From DASXSB01 sp036506275 (GTDB lineage Bacteria; Methylomirabilota; Methylomirabilia; Rokubacteriales; CSP1-6), in NCBI GenBank assembly GCA_036506275.1, contig DASXSB010000063.1, forward strand, positions 62,001 to 126,000: 64,000 nucleotides of DNA, written 5' to 3'. A program made the position numbers and the translations under genes. Numbering within the stretch: the first letter of the stretch is position 1; every line of letters starts with the position of its first letter. Below, in pieces: positions 1-7,011 of the stretch. The notes beneath the pieces were generated by a model, which worked only from the letters and a program-made list of their open reading frames with translations, had not been told where the DNA came from and did no database searches.

Positions 1-1
1 G

Positions 2-703
2 CTCCTCGCCGGCCCCGACGTGAGCGTGACCGGTGAGGCGGCGCGGACGATCCTCGCCGAGGAGTTCGTCCCCGGCCGCGAGGTCGCGCTCGAAGGCCTG
101 CTCGTGGACGGGCGTCTCCATGCGCTCGCGCTGTTCGACAAGCCGGACCCCCTCGACGGTCCCTTCTTCGAGGAAACGATCTACGTGACGCCCTCGCGAC
201 TTCCCCACGACGTCCAGGAGAGGATCACGACCGTGACGGCGCACGCGTGCGCCGCCCTCGATCTGACGGAAGGCCCGATCCACGCCGAGGTGCGCGTGAA
301 CGACCGTGGCCCGTGGGTGATCGAAGTCGCCGCGCGCTCCATCGGCGGCCTCTGCTCGCGCACCCTGCGCTTCGGAACGGGGATGACCCTCGAGGAGATC
401 ATCCTGCGCCACGCCCTCCGGTGGCCGATCGCGTCCCTCCAGCGCGAGCGGCGCCCGGCCGGCGTCATGATGATCCCGATCCCGCGCGCAGGGCGCCTGC
501 GCGCCGTCCACGGCGTGGCGGAGGCGGAGGCGGTGACCGGGATCGAGGAGGTGGCGGTGACGGCCCATCTCACGCAGGAGCTGGTGCCGCTTCCGGAAGG
601 CTGGCAGTATCTCGGCTTCATCTTCGCGCGCGCGGAGAGCCCGGAGGCGGTGGAGAGCGCGCTGCGCGCCGCGCACGCCCGCCTGCGCTTCGACATCGAT
701 TGA
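2..703 (+). CDS. ATP-grasp domain protein, C-terminal part (5' end outside window)
   Basis: The reading frame is open from base 2, with residues LLAGPDVSVTGEAA before the first possible GTG at 20, so the gene starts upstream of the window and only about 233 residues are seen. The motif EVRVNDRGPWVIEVAARSIG is the metal-binding and ATP-binding Glu/Asn region typical of ATP-grasp ligases of the L-amino-acid ligase / carnosine-synthase-like type, and a C-terminal domain of about 100 residues follows. Such enzymes join a carboxylate and an amine through an acylphosphate. The substrate cannot be told from this part. It is followed after 252 bases by a flippase on the same strand. A biosynthetic partnership with that gene is possible but unproven. 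Confidence 0.75.
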   Translation, partial: LLAGPDVSVTGEAARTILAEEFVPGREVALEGLLVDGRLHALALFDKPDPLDGPFFEETIYVTPSRLPHDVQERITTVTAHACAALDLTEGPIHAEVRVNDRGPWVIEVAARSIGGLCSRTLRFGTGMTLEEIILRHALRWPIASLQRERRPAGVMMIPIPRAGRLRAVHGVAEAEAVTGIEEVAVTAHLTQELVPLPEGWQYLGFIFARAESPEAVESALRAAHARLRFDID

Positions 704-749
704 CGGGACCGGCACGACCCGTGCGCCACGTGAACGCGAACGCCGACAT

Positions 750-787
750 GCGGATGCCGTCTGACGGGAGCGGCATGACGCATCCGC
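750..787. terminator. stem-loop after the ATP-grasp gene
   Basis: GCGGATGC at 750-757 is the exact reverse complement of GCATCCGC at 780-787. Inside it ATGCCG (754-759) pairs with CGGCAT (771-776) around an 11-nt loop. There is no T-run. It lies 46 bases after the stop codon, so a factor-assisted terminator or RNA-stabilising hairpin is the simplest reading. The rest of the 704-955 gap shows nothing else I can support. Confidence 0.3.
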
Positions 788-955
788 CGCGCGTCCCCGC
801 TCCCAAGTAGGCCGCGCGGACACACCGAGCGTGCTCGATCCGTCCTCTCTCGCCGCCGCGCGCGCGGTGCCTCTGTGCGCGTGGTCACCGCCACGCTGTC
901 CTCGTCAACGCGTCCGGCCGCGGCGCCGCGGACGAGGCGCGATGCGAGCTCGCGC

Positions 956-2503
956 ATGGCGGTAGCGCCGACCTCCTCCCGCCCCGCGTCCGCGGTGACC
1001 AACGTCGTCGCCAACGCCGGCGGCTTCCTGATCGCCCTCGTCACCGCGTACGTGATGACGCCGTTCCTCATCCACACCCTCGGCGACCAGTACTACGGCC
1101 TCCTCGTCTTTGCGGGCGAGGTGACCGCCTACGTGGCGATGGTGGATCTCGGGCTCCGGGGCGCCGTGCCGATCTTCGTCGCGCATCATCAGGGGAAGGG
1201 GGACACGCGCGGCGTCGCGCGTGTCACGAGCTCCGTCTTCTGGGCGCTCCTCACGCTTGCCGCCGTCGTCTCCGTCGTCTCCGTCGCCTTCTTCGTGTGG
1301 CGGCGCCAGACTCCGGGGCTTCGCGTCGGGGACGAGACGGCGTTCGTGCTCGGAATCGCGGTGGCGGGGGTTCTCGCCGCGCTGCCCCTCGACGTGTTCT
1401 CGGGCGCCCTCGGCGGTGCCCGGCGCCTCGATCTCGTCAACGCCGCCGATAGCGGCGGCAAACTCCTCATCGCGCTCGTCGTGTACCTCGGTCTGCGCGC
1501 AGGCTACGGGCTGGTCTACGTGGTTTCCGCCCAGGCCACCGGCCGGGTCCTGGCCGGCATCGCCGCCGTCGTTCTCGCGCGCTCGGTGGTGGAAGGACTT
1601 TCCATCGCGCGCGCCGACACGTCCGTGCGCGAGCTGCGCTCGCTGTTTCATTTCTGTAGCCGCACGTTCATTCTCAACGTGGCGCGCATGCTGAGCGATC
1701 GCTCCGACGCGATCGTCATCACGTCGCTCCTCGGCCTGCAGGCCGTGACGTACTACGCGGTGCCCAAGATGATGGTCGACTACTGCCTGGCCGCCGTGAG
1801 CGCGGTGGCGACAGGCATGACGCCGCATTTCGTCCGGCTCTATGCGCGCGAGGAGTGGCCGCGACTGCGGGAAGCCTTCCTCGACGCCACCCGCCTCACC
1901 GGCGTCGGCGCTCTGATGTTCGTGGCCTATCTCGCCGCGTTCGGAGAGCCGTTCATGCGCCTGTGGCTGGGTGCCAGATACGTCAACGAGAGCGGCGCTC
2001 CCGTCGTGCTCCTGATCCTCCTCGTGGGCTGCGTGCCGCGCCTTTTTCAAGGGCCCGCCTGGCAGATGATTTTCGCGTCGAGGAACGTGGGACCGGGAAC
2101 CCGGATCGTAGTCGCGGAAGGAATCATCAAGCTCGGCTTGTCTCTGCTGCTCGCGCGCATGTACGGCATCCGCGGGGTCGCCGTGGCGACCTTGCTGTCG
2201 TTCTGGCTGACGAGCGGCGTGTTGATCCCGCGCCACGTCGTGCGCGAGTTCGGGATCCCGCCCGCACGCTATGTCGTGCTCGGCATCGTGCGCCCGGCCG
2301 TGGCCGCGATTCTCGCCTTCGCACTCTCCGTGCTGGTGCTGACCGCGCTTCCGCCCACGACGTGGCCGCGGCTGGTCGGGGACGCGGCCCTCGCGGGTAT
2401 GCTCGGCCTCATCGGCTGCTGGTTCATCGCCCTCACCGAGGGCGACCGCCGGCTCGCGCTGAACACCGTGGCCGCCATGGGGCCTTCGCCATTCCGCCGC
2501 TGA
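956..2503 (+). CDS. polysaccharide/lipid flippase, MOP superfamily (Wzx-like)
   Basis: Integral membrane protein of 515 residues with about 12-14 hydrophobic segments. The N-terminal segment NVVANAGGFLIALVTAYVM followed by TPFLIHTLGDQYYGL is the hallmark of oligosaccharide flippases of the MATE/MOP fold (polysaccharide_synt family). Such proteins flip lipid-linked sugars across the inner membrane. I chose ATG 956, which puts the first helix about 14 residues from the N terminus. A GTG at 875 would add 27 Arg/Ser/Ala-rich residues with no membrane character. Neither start has a clear ribosome site. The next gene begins 4 bases after its stop, so the two are probably cotranscribed. The substrate is unknown, and no glycosyltransferase is present in the window. 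Confidence 0.82.
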   Translation: MAVAPTSSRPASAVTNVVANAGGFLIALVTAYVMTPFLIHTLGDQYYGLLVFAGEVTAYVAMVDLGLRGAVPIFVAHHQGKGDTRGVARVTSSVFWALLTLAAVVSVVSVAFFVWRRQTPGLRVGDETAFVLGIAVAGVLAALPLDVFSGALGGARRLDLVNAADSGGKLLIALVVYLGLRAGYGLVYVVSAQATGRVLAGIAAVVLARSVVEGLSIARADTSVRELRSLFHFCSRTFILNVARMLSDRSDAIVITSLLGLQAVTYYAVPKMMVDYCLAAVSAVATGMTPHFVRLYAREEWPRLREAFLDATRLTGVGALMFVAYLAAFGEPFMRLWLGARYVNESGAPVVLLILLVGCVPRLFQGPAWQMIFASRNVGPGTRIVVAEGIIKLGLSLLLARMYGIRGVAVATLLSFWLTSGVLIPRHVVREFGIPPARYVVLGIVRPAVAAILAFALSVLVLTALPPTTWPRLVGDAALAGMLGLIGCWFIALTEGDRRLALNTVAAMGPSPFRR

Positions 2504-2507
2504 GCGC

Positions 2508-3194
2508 GTGTTGAGACGCCTTCGCGACGTCATCCCCGCTCCCCTGCGGCGTCGGCTCCGCGCTGCCGTCGATGACTTCGCGTTGCGGGTCGCCATCCGT
2601 GCCGTGCAGCGGGTGCCGGTGGGCGCGCCCCTGCCGGCGGCGACGATTGCGCGGCTCCAGCGGGCGTGGGGCAACCAGGGCTTCGCGGCAAGGACGGAGT
2701 ACCTCGCGGCGGTGTGCGCGCTGGCCCTGACGACACACGGACCGATCCTCGAGTGTGGGAGCGGGGCGACCACGCTGCTTCTGGCCGCCCTCGCCGGCCG
2801 GCGCGGCGTCGAGGTGTGGAGCCTCGAGCATCTCCCGGCGTGGCGCGACAAGGTTGTCCGCGCCGCGCGCTGGATCTCGCCGCACGCGACCGTGCTCCTG
2901 GCGCCGTTGCGGGCGTACGGAGATTTCGAGTGGTACACGGTGCCGCCCGACGGCTGGCCTCGGCCCTTCGAGATCGTGGTCTGCGATGGCCCTCCGTGGA
3001 CCACGCAGGGCGGGCGTTACGGACTCCTGCCCGTCATGAGGGAGCACCTGGCCGACGGCGCCACGATCTTGCTCGACGATGCCCATCGGCCGGATGAGCA
3101 GGAGGTACTGCGACGGTGGCAGGCGGAGGGAACGTGGTCCTTCGTCGTGGAAGGGACGTTCGCGCGCGTCACCGTCCCCCGCCGTGGGCGGTGA
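2508..3194 (+). CDS. class I SAM-dependent methyltransferase-like protein
   Basis: Protein of 228 residues. ILECGSGATTLLLA at about residues 82-95 is the glycine-rich AdoMet-binding motif I. VEVWSLEHLPAW follows, with an acidic residue after strand 2, and EIVVCDGPP (about 158-166) then ILLDDAHR are the later Rossmann motifs. This pattern occurs in small methyltransferases and in methyltransferase-like proteins of glycan loci. The first ~60 residues are basic and unassigned. GTG 2508 starts 4 bases after the flippase stop, so translation is probably coupled. The target is unknown. Stop-to-stop distance to the convergent downstream gene is only 15 bases. Confidence 0.65.
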   Translation: MLRRLRDVIPAPLRRRLRAAVDDFALRVAIRAVQRVPVGAPLPAATIARLQRAWGNQGFAARTEYLAAVCALALTTHGPILECGSGATTLLLAALAGRRGVEVWSLEHLPAWRDKVVRAARWISPHATVLLAPLRAYGDFEWYTVPPDGWPRPFEIVVCDGPPWTTQGGRYGLLPVMREHLADGATILLDDAHRPDEQEVLRRWQAEGTWSFVVEGTFARVTVPRRGR

Positions 3195-3209
3195 CCCGCG
3201 TATGCTGCC

Positions 3210-3602
3210 TTAGGCTCGGCCCGATCGACCGTAGGTGCCGCCGCCGCGGGCCTGGTCGCGTCGACGGGCGGCGGGGATCGCGAGCCCGCCGAGCACGAGG
3301 AGGCCCAGGATCACGGCTCCGATCACGAGCACCGTGGTCACGGGCAGGCCAAATATCCGGCGCACGACGGGGTCGCGAGCGAGGACCCCTGCCGAGGCCG
3401 AGGGACTGTCGCCGTCGCGGTTGCCAGCCCGAACCTCGCCGGCGTTGGGCTGCGCGCCGTGCTGGACGGCGCCACTGTCTTTGGGCCCCGCGCTGCCTGG
3501 TGCGTTCTGGTCGCGATTGGTTCCGGCCGCCGGTTGACTCGATTGGCCGAACACCAGCGCCGGCGCCAGGAGCAAGAGCACGACGATGATCAGGTAACGC
3601 AC
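3210..3602 (-). CDS. small secreted or membrane protein of unknown function
   Basis: Protein of 130 residues. It begins with a signal peptide (MRYLIIVVLLLLAPALVFGQ, probable cleavage after FG or GQ). A low-complexity Ser/Gln/Gly/Asn linker of about 50 residues follows, then one strong transmembrane helix (VTTVLVIGAVILGLLVLGGL, about residues 88-107) and a short basic tail. The layout is that of a single-pass envelope protein with a periplasmic linker and a cytoplasmic Arg-rich end. I recognise no family. The GTG start (3602) has a weak AGGT just upstream. It ends convergently with the methyltransferase-like gene and lies 47 bases downstream of the cyclase stop. Confidence 0.55.
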   Translation of the reverse strand: MRYLIIVVLLLLAPALVFGQSSQPAAGTNRDQNAPGSAGPKDSGAVQHGAQPNAGEVRAGNRDGDSPSASAGVLARDPVVRRIFGLPVTTVLVIGAVILGLLVLGGLAIPAARRRDQARGGGTYGRSGRA

Positions 3603-3649
3603 ACCTGTGTTCAGAGCAAGGCAAATGCCAGCGACGTGCGTTCCGGCCT

Positions 3650-5989
3650 CTAGCTGCGGAGCCGGAAAACGCGCTGGGGGACGTCCACGTTCTTGAGCGG
3701 GCGCGGGCCGAGATCCTCCACGGGCAAGTCCGTGGGGAGCCGGCGCCGAGTGCTGTCGCTGATCACGATGTCACCGCCCTCGGCGACCGCGGCCAGCCGC
3801 GCCGCGATGTTCGTGGTGAGTCCGGACGCGGTGTACGTCCAGCGGGTGCCGGCGCGGCCCTCGATCTTGGTGGCGCCGAGAAGGGCAGGGCCGGTGTTGA
3901 TGCCGATGTGCATGGCGAGCGGCTCGAAGCGCCCCGCCAGCTCCGCATTGAGCTCCGCCGTTCGGCGATGGATGGCGAGGGCCGCCTCCACCGCCGCGCG
4001 TGGATGGTCGTTCTCGTGGAAGAGCACCATGAGGCCGTCGCCGGCCGTCTCGCTCACGTCACCTCCGTGCTTGACGATCTCGTCGAGAAAGGCGCCGAAG
4101 TACCGCTCCACGAGGGCGTCCAGCTCTTCGCCGGCGAGCCGCGACGACAGCCGCGTGTAGCCGGTGATGTCGGCGAAGAGCACGCTCACCTCGGTCTCGC
4201 GCTTCTCGAGCGACGGCGCTTCCGGCGACTCCTCGATGAGCTGCCGCACGCGCTGCGGCACGAACTTCGCGAGATTCGTACGGATGAGGAGGCTGCGCTC
4301 GAGCTGGCGGGCGTACTCGACCACCTGCCGGTGGGCGCTCGCATTGGCCACCGCCACCGCGCTCTGGTCGGCGAGCGTCTCCAGGAGCGCCAGGTCCTCC
4401 GCCGTGTAGGGAGTGTCCGCGCGCTTGGGACCGACGATCAAGAGCGCGCGAACGTCCTCCTGGAAGCGCAGGGGCACCACCACCTCGGCGCCGAGATCGC
4501 GGTAGACCTCCAGCGCGGGCGCCGCCGTGTCGGCGAATGTGGGGTCGGCGTCGAGCTGGTAGCGCGAGAGCGCGCCCGGCGCCGCCGCCAGCGCGGGCGC
4601 GAGGGCGGCCGGGGCGGGGCCGACGGTCAGCTGCACCGCTCGGGCGTGCATGACCGACTCCACCGTCGTCGTCACCCGCCGCTGGATCTCGTCGAGATCG
4701 AGCAGCCCCGCCAGGGAGCGGGCCACCGTCTGGATGGCGGCGGCGTAATCATAGCGTTCGCGGAAGAACGTGCGGTCCACCGTGCGCTGCACGCGCGCGC
4801 GCAGCGGTGACACGACGAGCGCGAGGGCGAAGATCACGGCGGCGGAGAAGGCGGGAGAGCGCGCGAGGTCTGCCTGGGCGAGGAGGGCGTTGGCGCCGGC
4901 GAGGGTGAGCGCGTACGCCCCCGCGATGACACCGGCGAGCGCCGTGTAGACGACCGAGCCGCGGATCACCACGGTGGCGTCGAAGAGGCGATAACGCACG
5001 GTCGCGTACGCGATCGCGAGCGGATAGATCAGGACGAACGCGGAGCCGAGCTGGAGATCGACGGGCGGCGGGTAGTACTGGAGCAGCGGCGCCAGCATGA
5101 GCAGGATCCAGAGCCCGAGCCCGAGGCCGATGCCGAGGAGGAGGACGGTGGTCTGCTGATTCACGAGCGGGGAGGCGGCGCGGCGACGCGTATCGAGCAG
5201 GCACGCGATCTTGATGGGGAACGACACGGCCGCGAGCGCGAAGTTGAGGTCGCGGGTGACCGCGTACAACCGGCCCTGCGCGAGGATCTCGGGCGCGGCC
5301 ACGGAGACGACGCCGAACACGAGCGTGGAGACGATTCCCACGCCGGCGCCCACCGTGTACAGGATGGGGATCACGTGGTGGCGGCGGAGCCAGGCTTCCC
5401 GCCGGCGATTCGCCGGATACGTGAGGAAGAACACCCAGCCGTGCACGGGCAGGAGCGTGCCGGCGAGACCGACGACGACGCCCGCGTGCTTGTCGGGGCC
5501 GAGCACCGCCTCCGGGATGGCGACGTTGGAGACGGCCCACAGACACATATAGATGAGGAAGTTCCGATTGGGCGGGGCGGCCGGGTTTTGCGCGAATACG
5601 AGCACGCCCACCACCAGCATGATGGTGGAGACCACGAAGTATCCCGCGAAGTGCGCGGTGAAGACCGACCACGTGAAGCGAGCAGGGGCGAGCGCCACCG
5701 TGAAGCGGCGGCCCGCGCGCTCCACTTCGTAACGGATGGGCGCTTCCCCGGCGCGCGCGCGTTCGCGCAGCGTGAGCGGAGAGGCGCTGTCGACACTGAC
5801 GATGCGGTCGCCGTACGCCAGCCCCGCCGCCCGCGCGCGGGCGCTGAAGGGAAACACCCGGTAGTCGACCGAATAGAAGAACCCCGGATAGGAGCGCCCG
5901 AGGTTCGCGAGCAGCACGGCCAGCACGCCCACGACGACGAGGGCGCTCAGCCCCACGAGGGCGAGAGAACGCGCGCGACGCCGGGTCAT
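3650..5989 (-). CDS. membrane-bound class III nucleotidyl cyclase with PDZ-like, 7TM and GAF domains
   Basis: Protein of 779 residues. Order: one N-terminal helix; a PDZ-like extracytoplasmic segment (about 40-100, with AGLAYGDRIVSVDS); a run of about eight hydrophobic helices (about 110-400); a GAF-like domain (about 420-570); and a C-terminal class III adenylate/guanylate cyclase domain. Both metal aspartates are visible (LFADITGYT and ETAGDGLMVLF), as are the transition-state Asn and Arg (TTNIAARL). The base-selecting lysine of typical adenylate cyclases is Glu here (SETAGDG) and the second base-selecting position is Thr (YTASG), so cAMP cannot be assumed as product. A -10-like TAGAAT sits 10 nt before ATG 5989. 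The gene probably senses an envelope signal. Confidence 0.85.
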   Translation of the reverse strand: MTRRRARSLALVGLSALVVVGVLAVLLANLGRSYPGFFYSVDYRVFPFSARARAAGLAYGDRIVSVDSASPLTLRERARAGEAPIRYEVERAGRRFTVALAPARFTWSVFTAHFAGYFVVSTIMLVVGVLVFAQNPAAPPNRNFLIYMCLWAVSNVAIPEAVLGPDKHAGVVVGLAGTLLPVHGWVFFLTYPANRRREAWLRRHHVIPILYTVGAGVGIVSTLVFGVVSVAAPEILAQGRLYAVTRDLNFALAAVSFPIKIACLLDTRRRAASPLVNQQTTVLLLGIGLGLGLWILLMLAPLLQYYPPPVDLQLGSAFVLIYPLAIAYATVRYRLFDATVVIRGSVVYTALAGVIAGAYALTLAGANALLAQADLARSPAFSAAVIFALALVVSPLRARVQRTVDRTFFRERYDYAAAIQTVARSLAGLLDLDEIQRRVTTTVESVMHARAVQLTVGPAPAALAPALAAAPGALSRYQLDADPTFADTAAPALEVYRDLGAEVVVPLRFQEDVRALLIVGPKRADTPYTAEDLALLETLADQSAVAVANASAHRQVVEYARQLERSLLIRTNLAKFVPQRVRQLIEESPEAPSLEKRETEVSVLFADITGYTRLSSRLAGEELDALVERYFGAFLDEIVKHGGDVSETAGDGLMVLFHENDHPRAAVEAALAIHRRTAELNAELAGRFEPLAMHIGINTGPALLGATKIEGRAGTRWTYTASGLTTNIAARLAAVAEGGDIVISDSTRRRLPTDLPVEDLGPRPLKNVDVPQRVFRLRS

Positions 5990-5999
5990 CGCTGGCGCG

Positions 6000-6005
6000 A
6001 TTCTA
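6000..6005 (-). promoter_or_regulatory. candidate -10 element of the cyclase gene
   Basis: TAGAAT on the minus strand ends 10 nt before ATG 5989, so a transcript would start about 3 nt before the start codon. No convincing -35 hexamer is seen. Confidence 0.4.
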
Positions 6006-6040
6006 CGCCCCGGGGGCGTGAAGACGAAGGTCCGGCGCGA

Positions 6041-6919
6041 CTACCGCCGGGCCGCGCGCACCTCGATGCGTTCCGCCCGGATGCGAGTGTCGAAGCAGGG
6101 CTGCGGGAACGTCGCCGGCCCCTCGAGGACGCGCCCGTCCTCGAGCGCAAAGCGCGAGCCGTGCCACGGGCAGCGCACGCTCTCCCCCTCCAGCCGCCCT
6201 TCCGCGAGGGGCCCTCCCATGTGCGAGCACACCTCGCCCACCGCGAACACGGCGCCCCCGCAGCGGGCGACGACCACGCTGACGCCGTCCGCATTCACGC
6301 GGCGCATCTGGCCTTCTCCGAGCTCGGCGTCGGCGAGGACAGGGACGAAGTCGCGTGGACCCGGGCGATCGTCGGCATGACTGACGCCGACGCGCTCGTG
6401 ATAGACGAGATTGCCGCCGAGATAGGCGGCGGCCATGGAGACCGCGAACCCGAGCATGGCGAAGCCTTGTCCCTCCGCGCGCGCGCCGCGCCGGCGCAGG
6501 ATGAACGACGTCGTGTAGAGGGCCGCCGCCGTCGTGTTGAGCATGCCGTGCACGAGACCGATGCGGCGCGAGCTGCCCGACGTGTGCGCCCAGTCGTTCA
6601 TGCCGGTCACGGCCGCACCCACCGCACCCGCGAGTCCCACCGCGACGGCGGCGTCGGCGCCGCGCGCGAAACGCCGCCGGCCGCCGATGCTGTCCATGGC
6701 ATCGAGGCTGAGCGCGACCGTCCACGCCCCGAGGGGAACGTCGGTCAGCACGGGGTGCAGCGGGTGGCCCAGCCACACACCGTGCAGGAAATTCTTCACG
6801 CGCCGGCCCGCCGTCCCCGCCGCCTCCCACGCCGCGAGAATGCCATTCTGGAGACGATCGCCGAGAGGATCGAGCCAGGGTTGTCGGTCGATTAGTGCAA
6901 CGGGCGCCGGCAGGGCCAT
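6041..6919 (-). CDS. DUF2231 membrane protein fused to a Rieske [2Fe-2S] domain
   Basis: Protein of 292 residues. The N-terminal two thirds is a membrane domain of the DUF2231 type (LGHPLHPVLTDVPLGAWT near residue 50, then four hydrophobic helices). The C-terminal ~100 residues are a Rieske ferredoxin domain with the cluster ligands CSHMGGPL and CPWHGSRF (C-x-H and C-x2-H). It probably passes electrons to or from a membrane partner, which is not identified here. The frame is open much further upstream, but ATG 6919 is preceded by a near-perfect CGGAGG ribosome site 5 nt away, which fixes the start. It is flanked by same-strand genes with 51- and 92-base gaps and is probably transcribed on its own. 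Confidence 0.85.
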   Translation of the reverse strand: MALPAPVALIDRQPWLDPLGDRLQNGILAAWEAAGTAGRRVKNFLHGVWLGHPLHPVLTDVPLGAWTVALSLDAMDSIGGRRRFARGADAAVAVGLAGAVGAAVTGMNDWAHTSGSSRRIGLVHGMLNTTAAALYTTSFILRRRGARAEGQGFAMLGFAVSMAAAYLGGNLVYHERVGVSHADDRPGPRDFVPVLADAELGEGQMRRVNADGVSVVVARCGGAVFAVGEVCSHMGGPLAEGRLEGESVRCPWHGSRFALEDGRVLEGPATFPQPCFDTRIRAERIEVRAARR

Positions 6920-7011
6920 GTAAACCTCCGTGTGATGAGCGATGAGCTTCAGGCGAGAGCGTGCACCGCGCATGCCACCACGCGTGATCTGCCTCCGGCG
7001 AGGAAGGCCAG

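Noticed and set aside
905..3004. A 699-codon minus-strand frame
   Set aside because: Shadow of the flippase and the methyltransferase-like gene, very Arg/Glu/His-rich and without any domain pattern.
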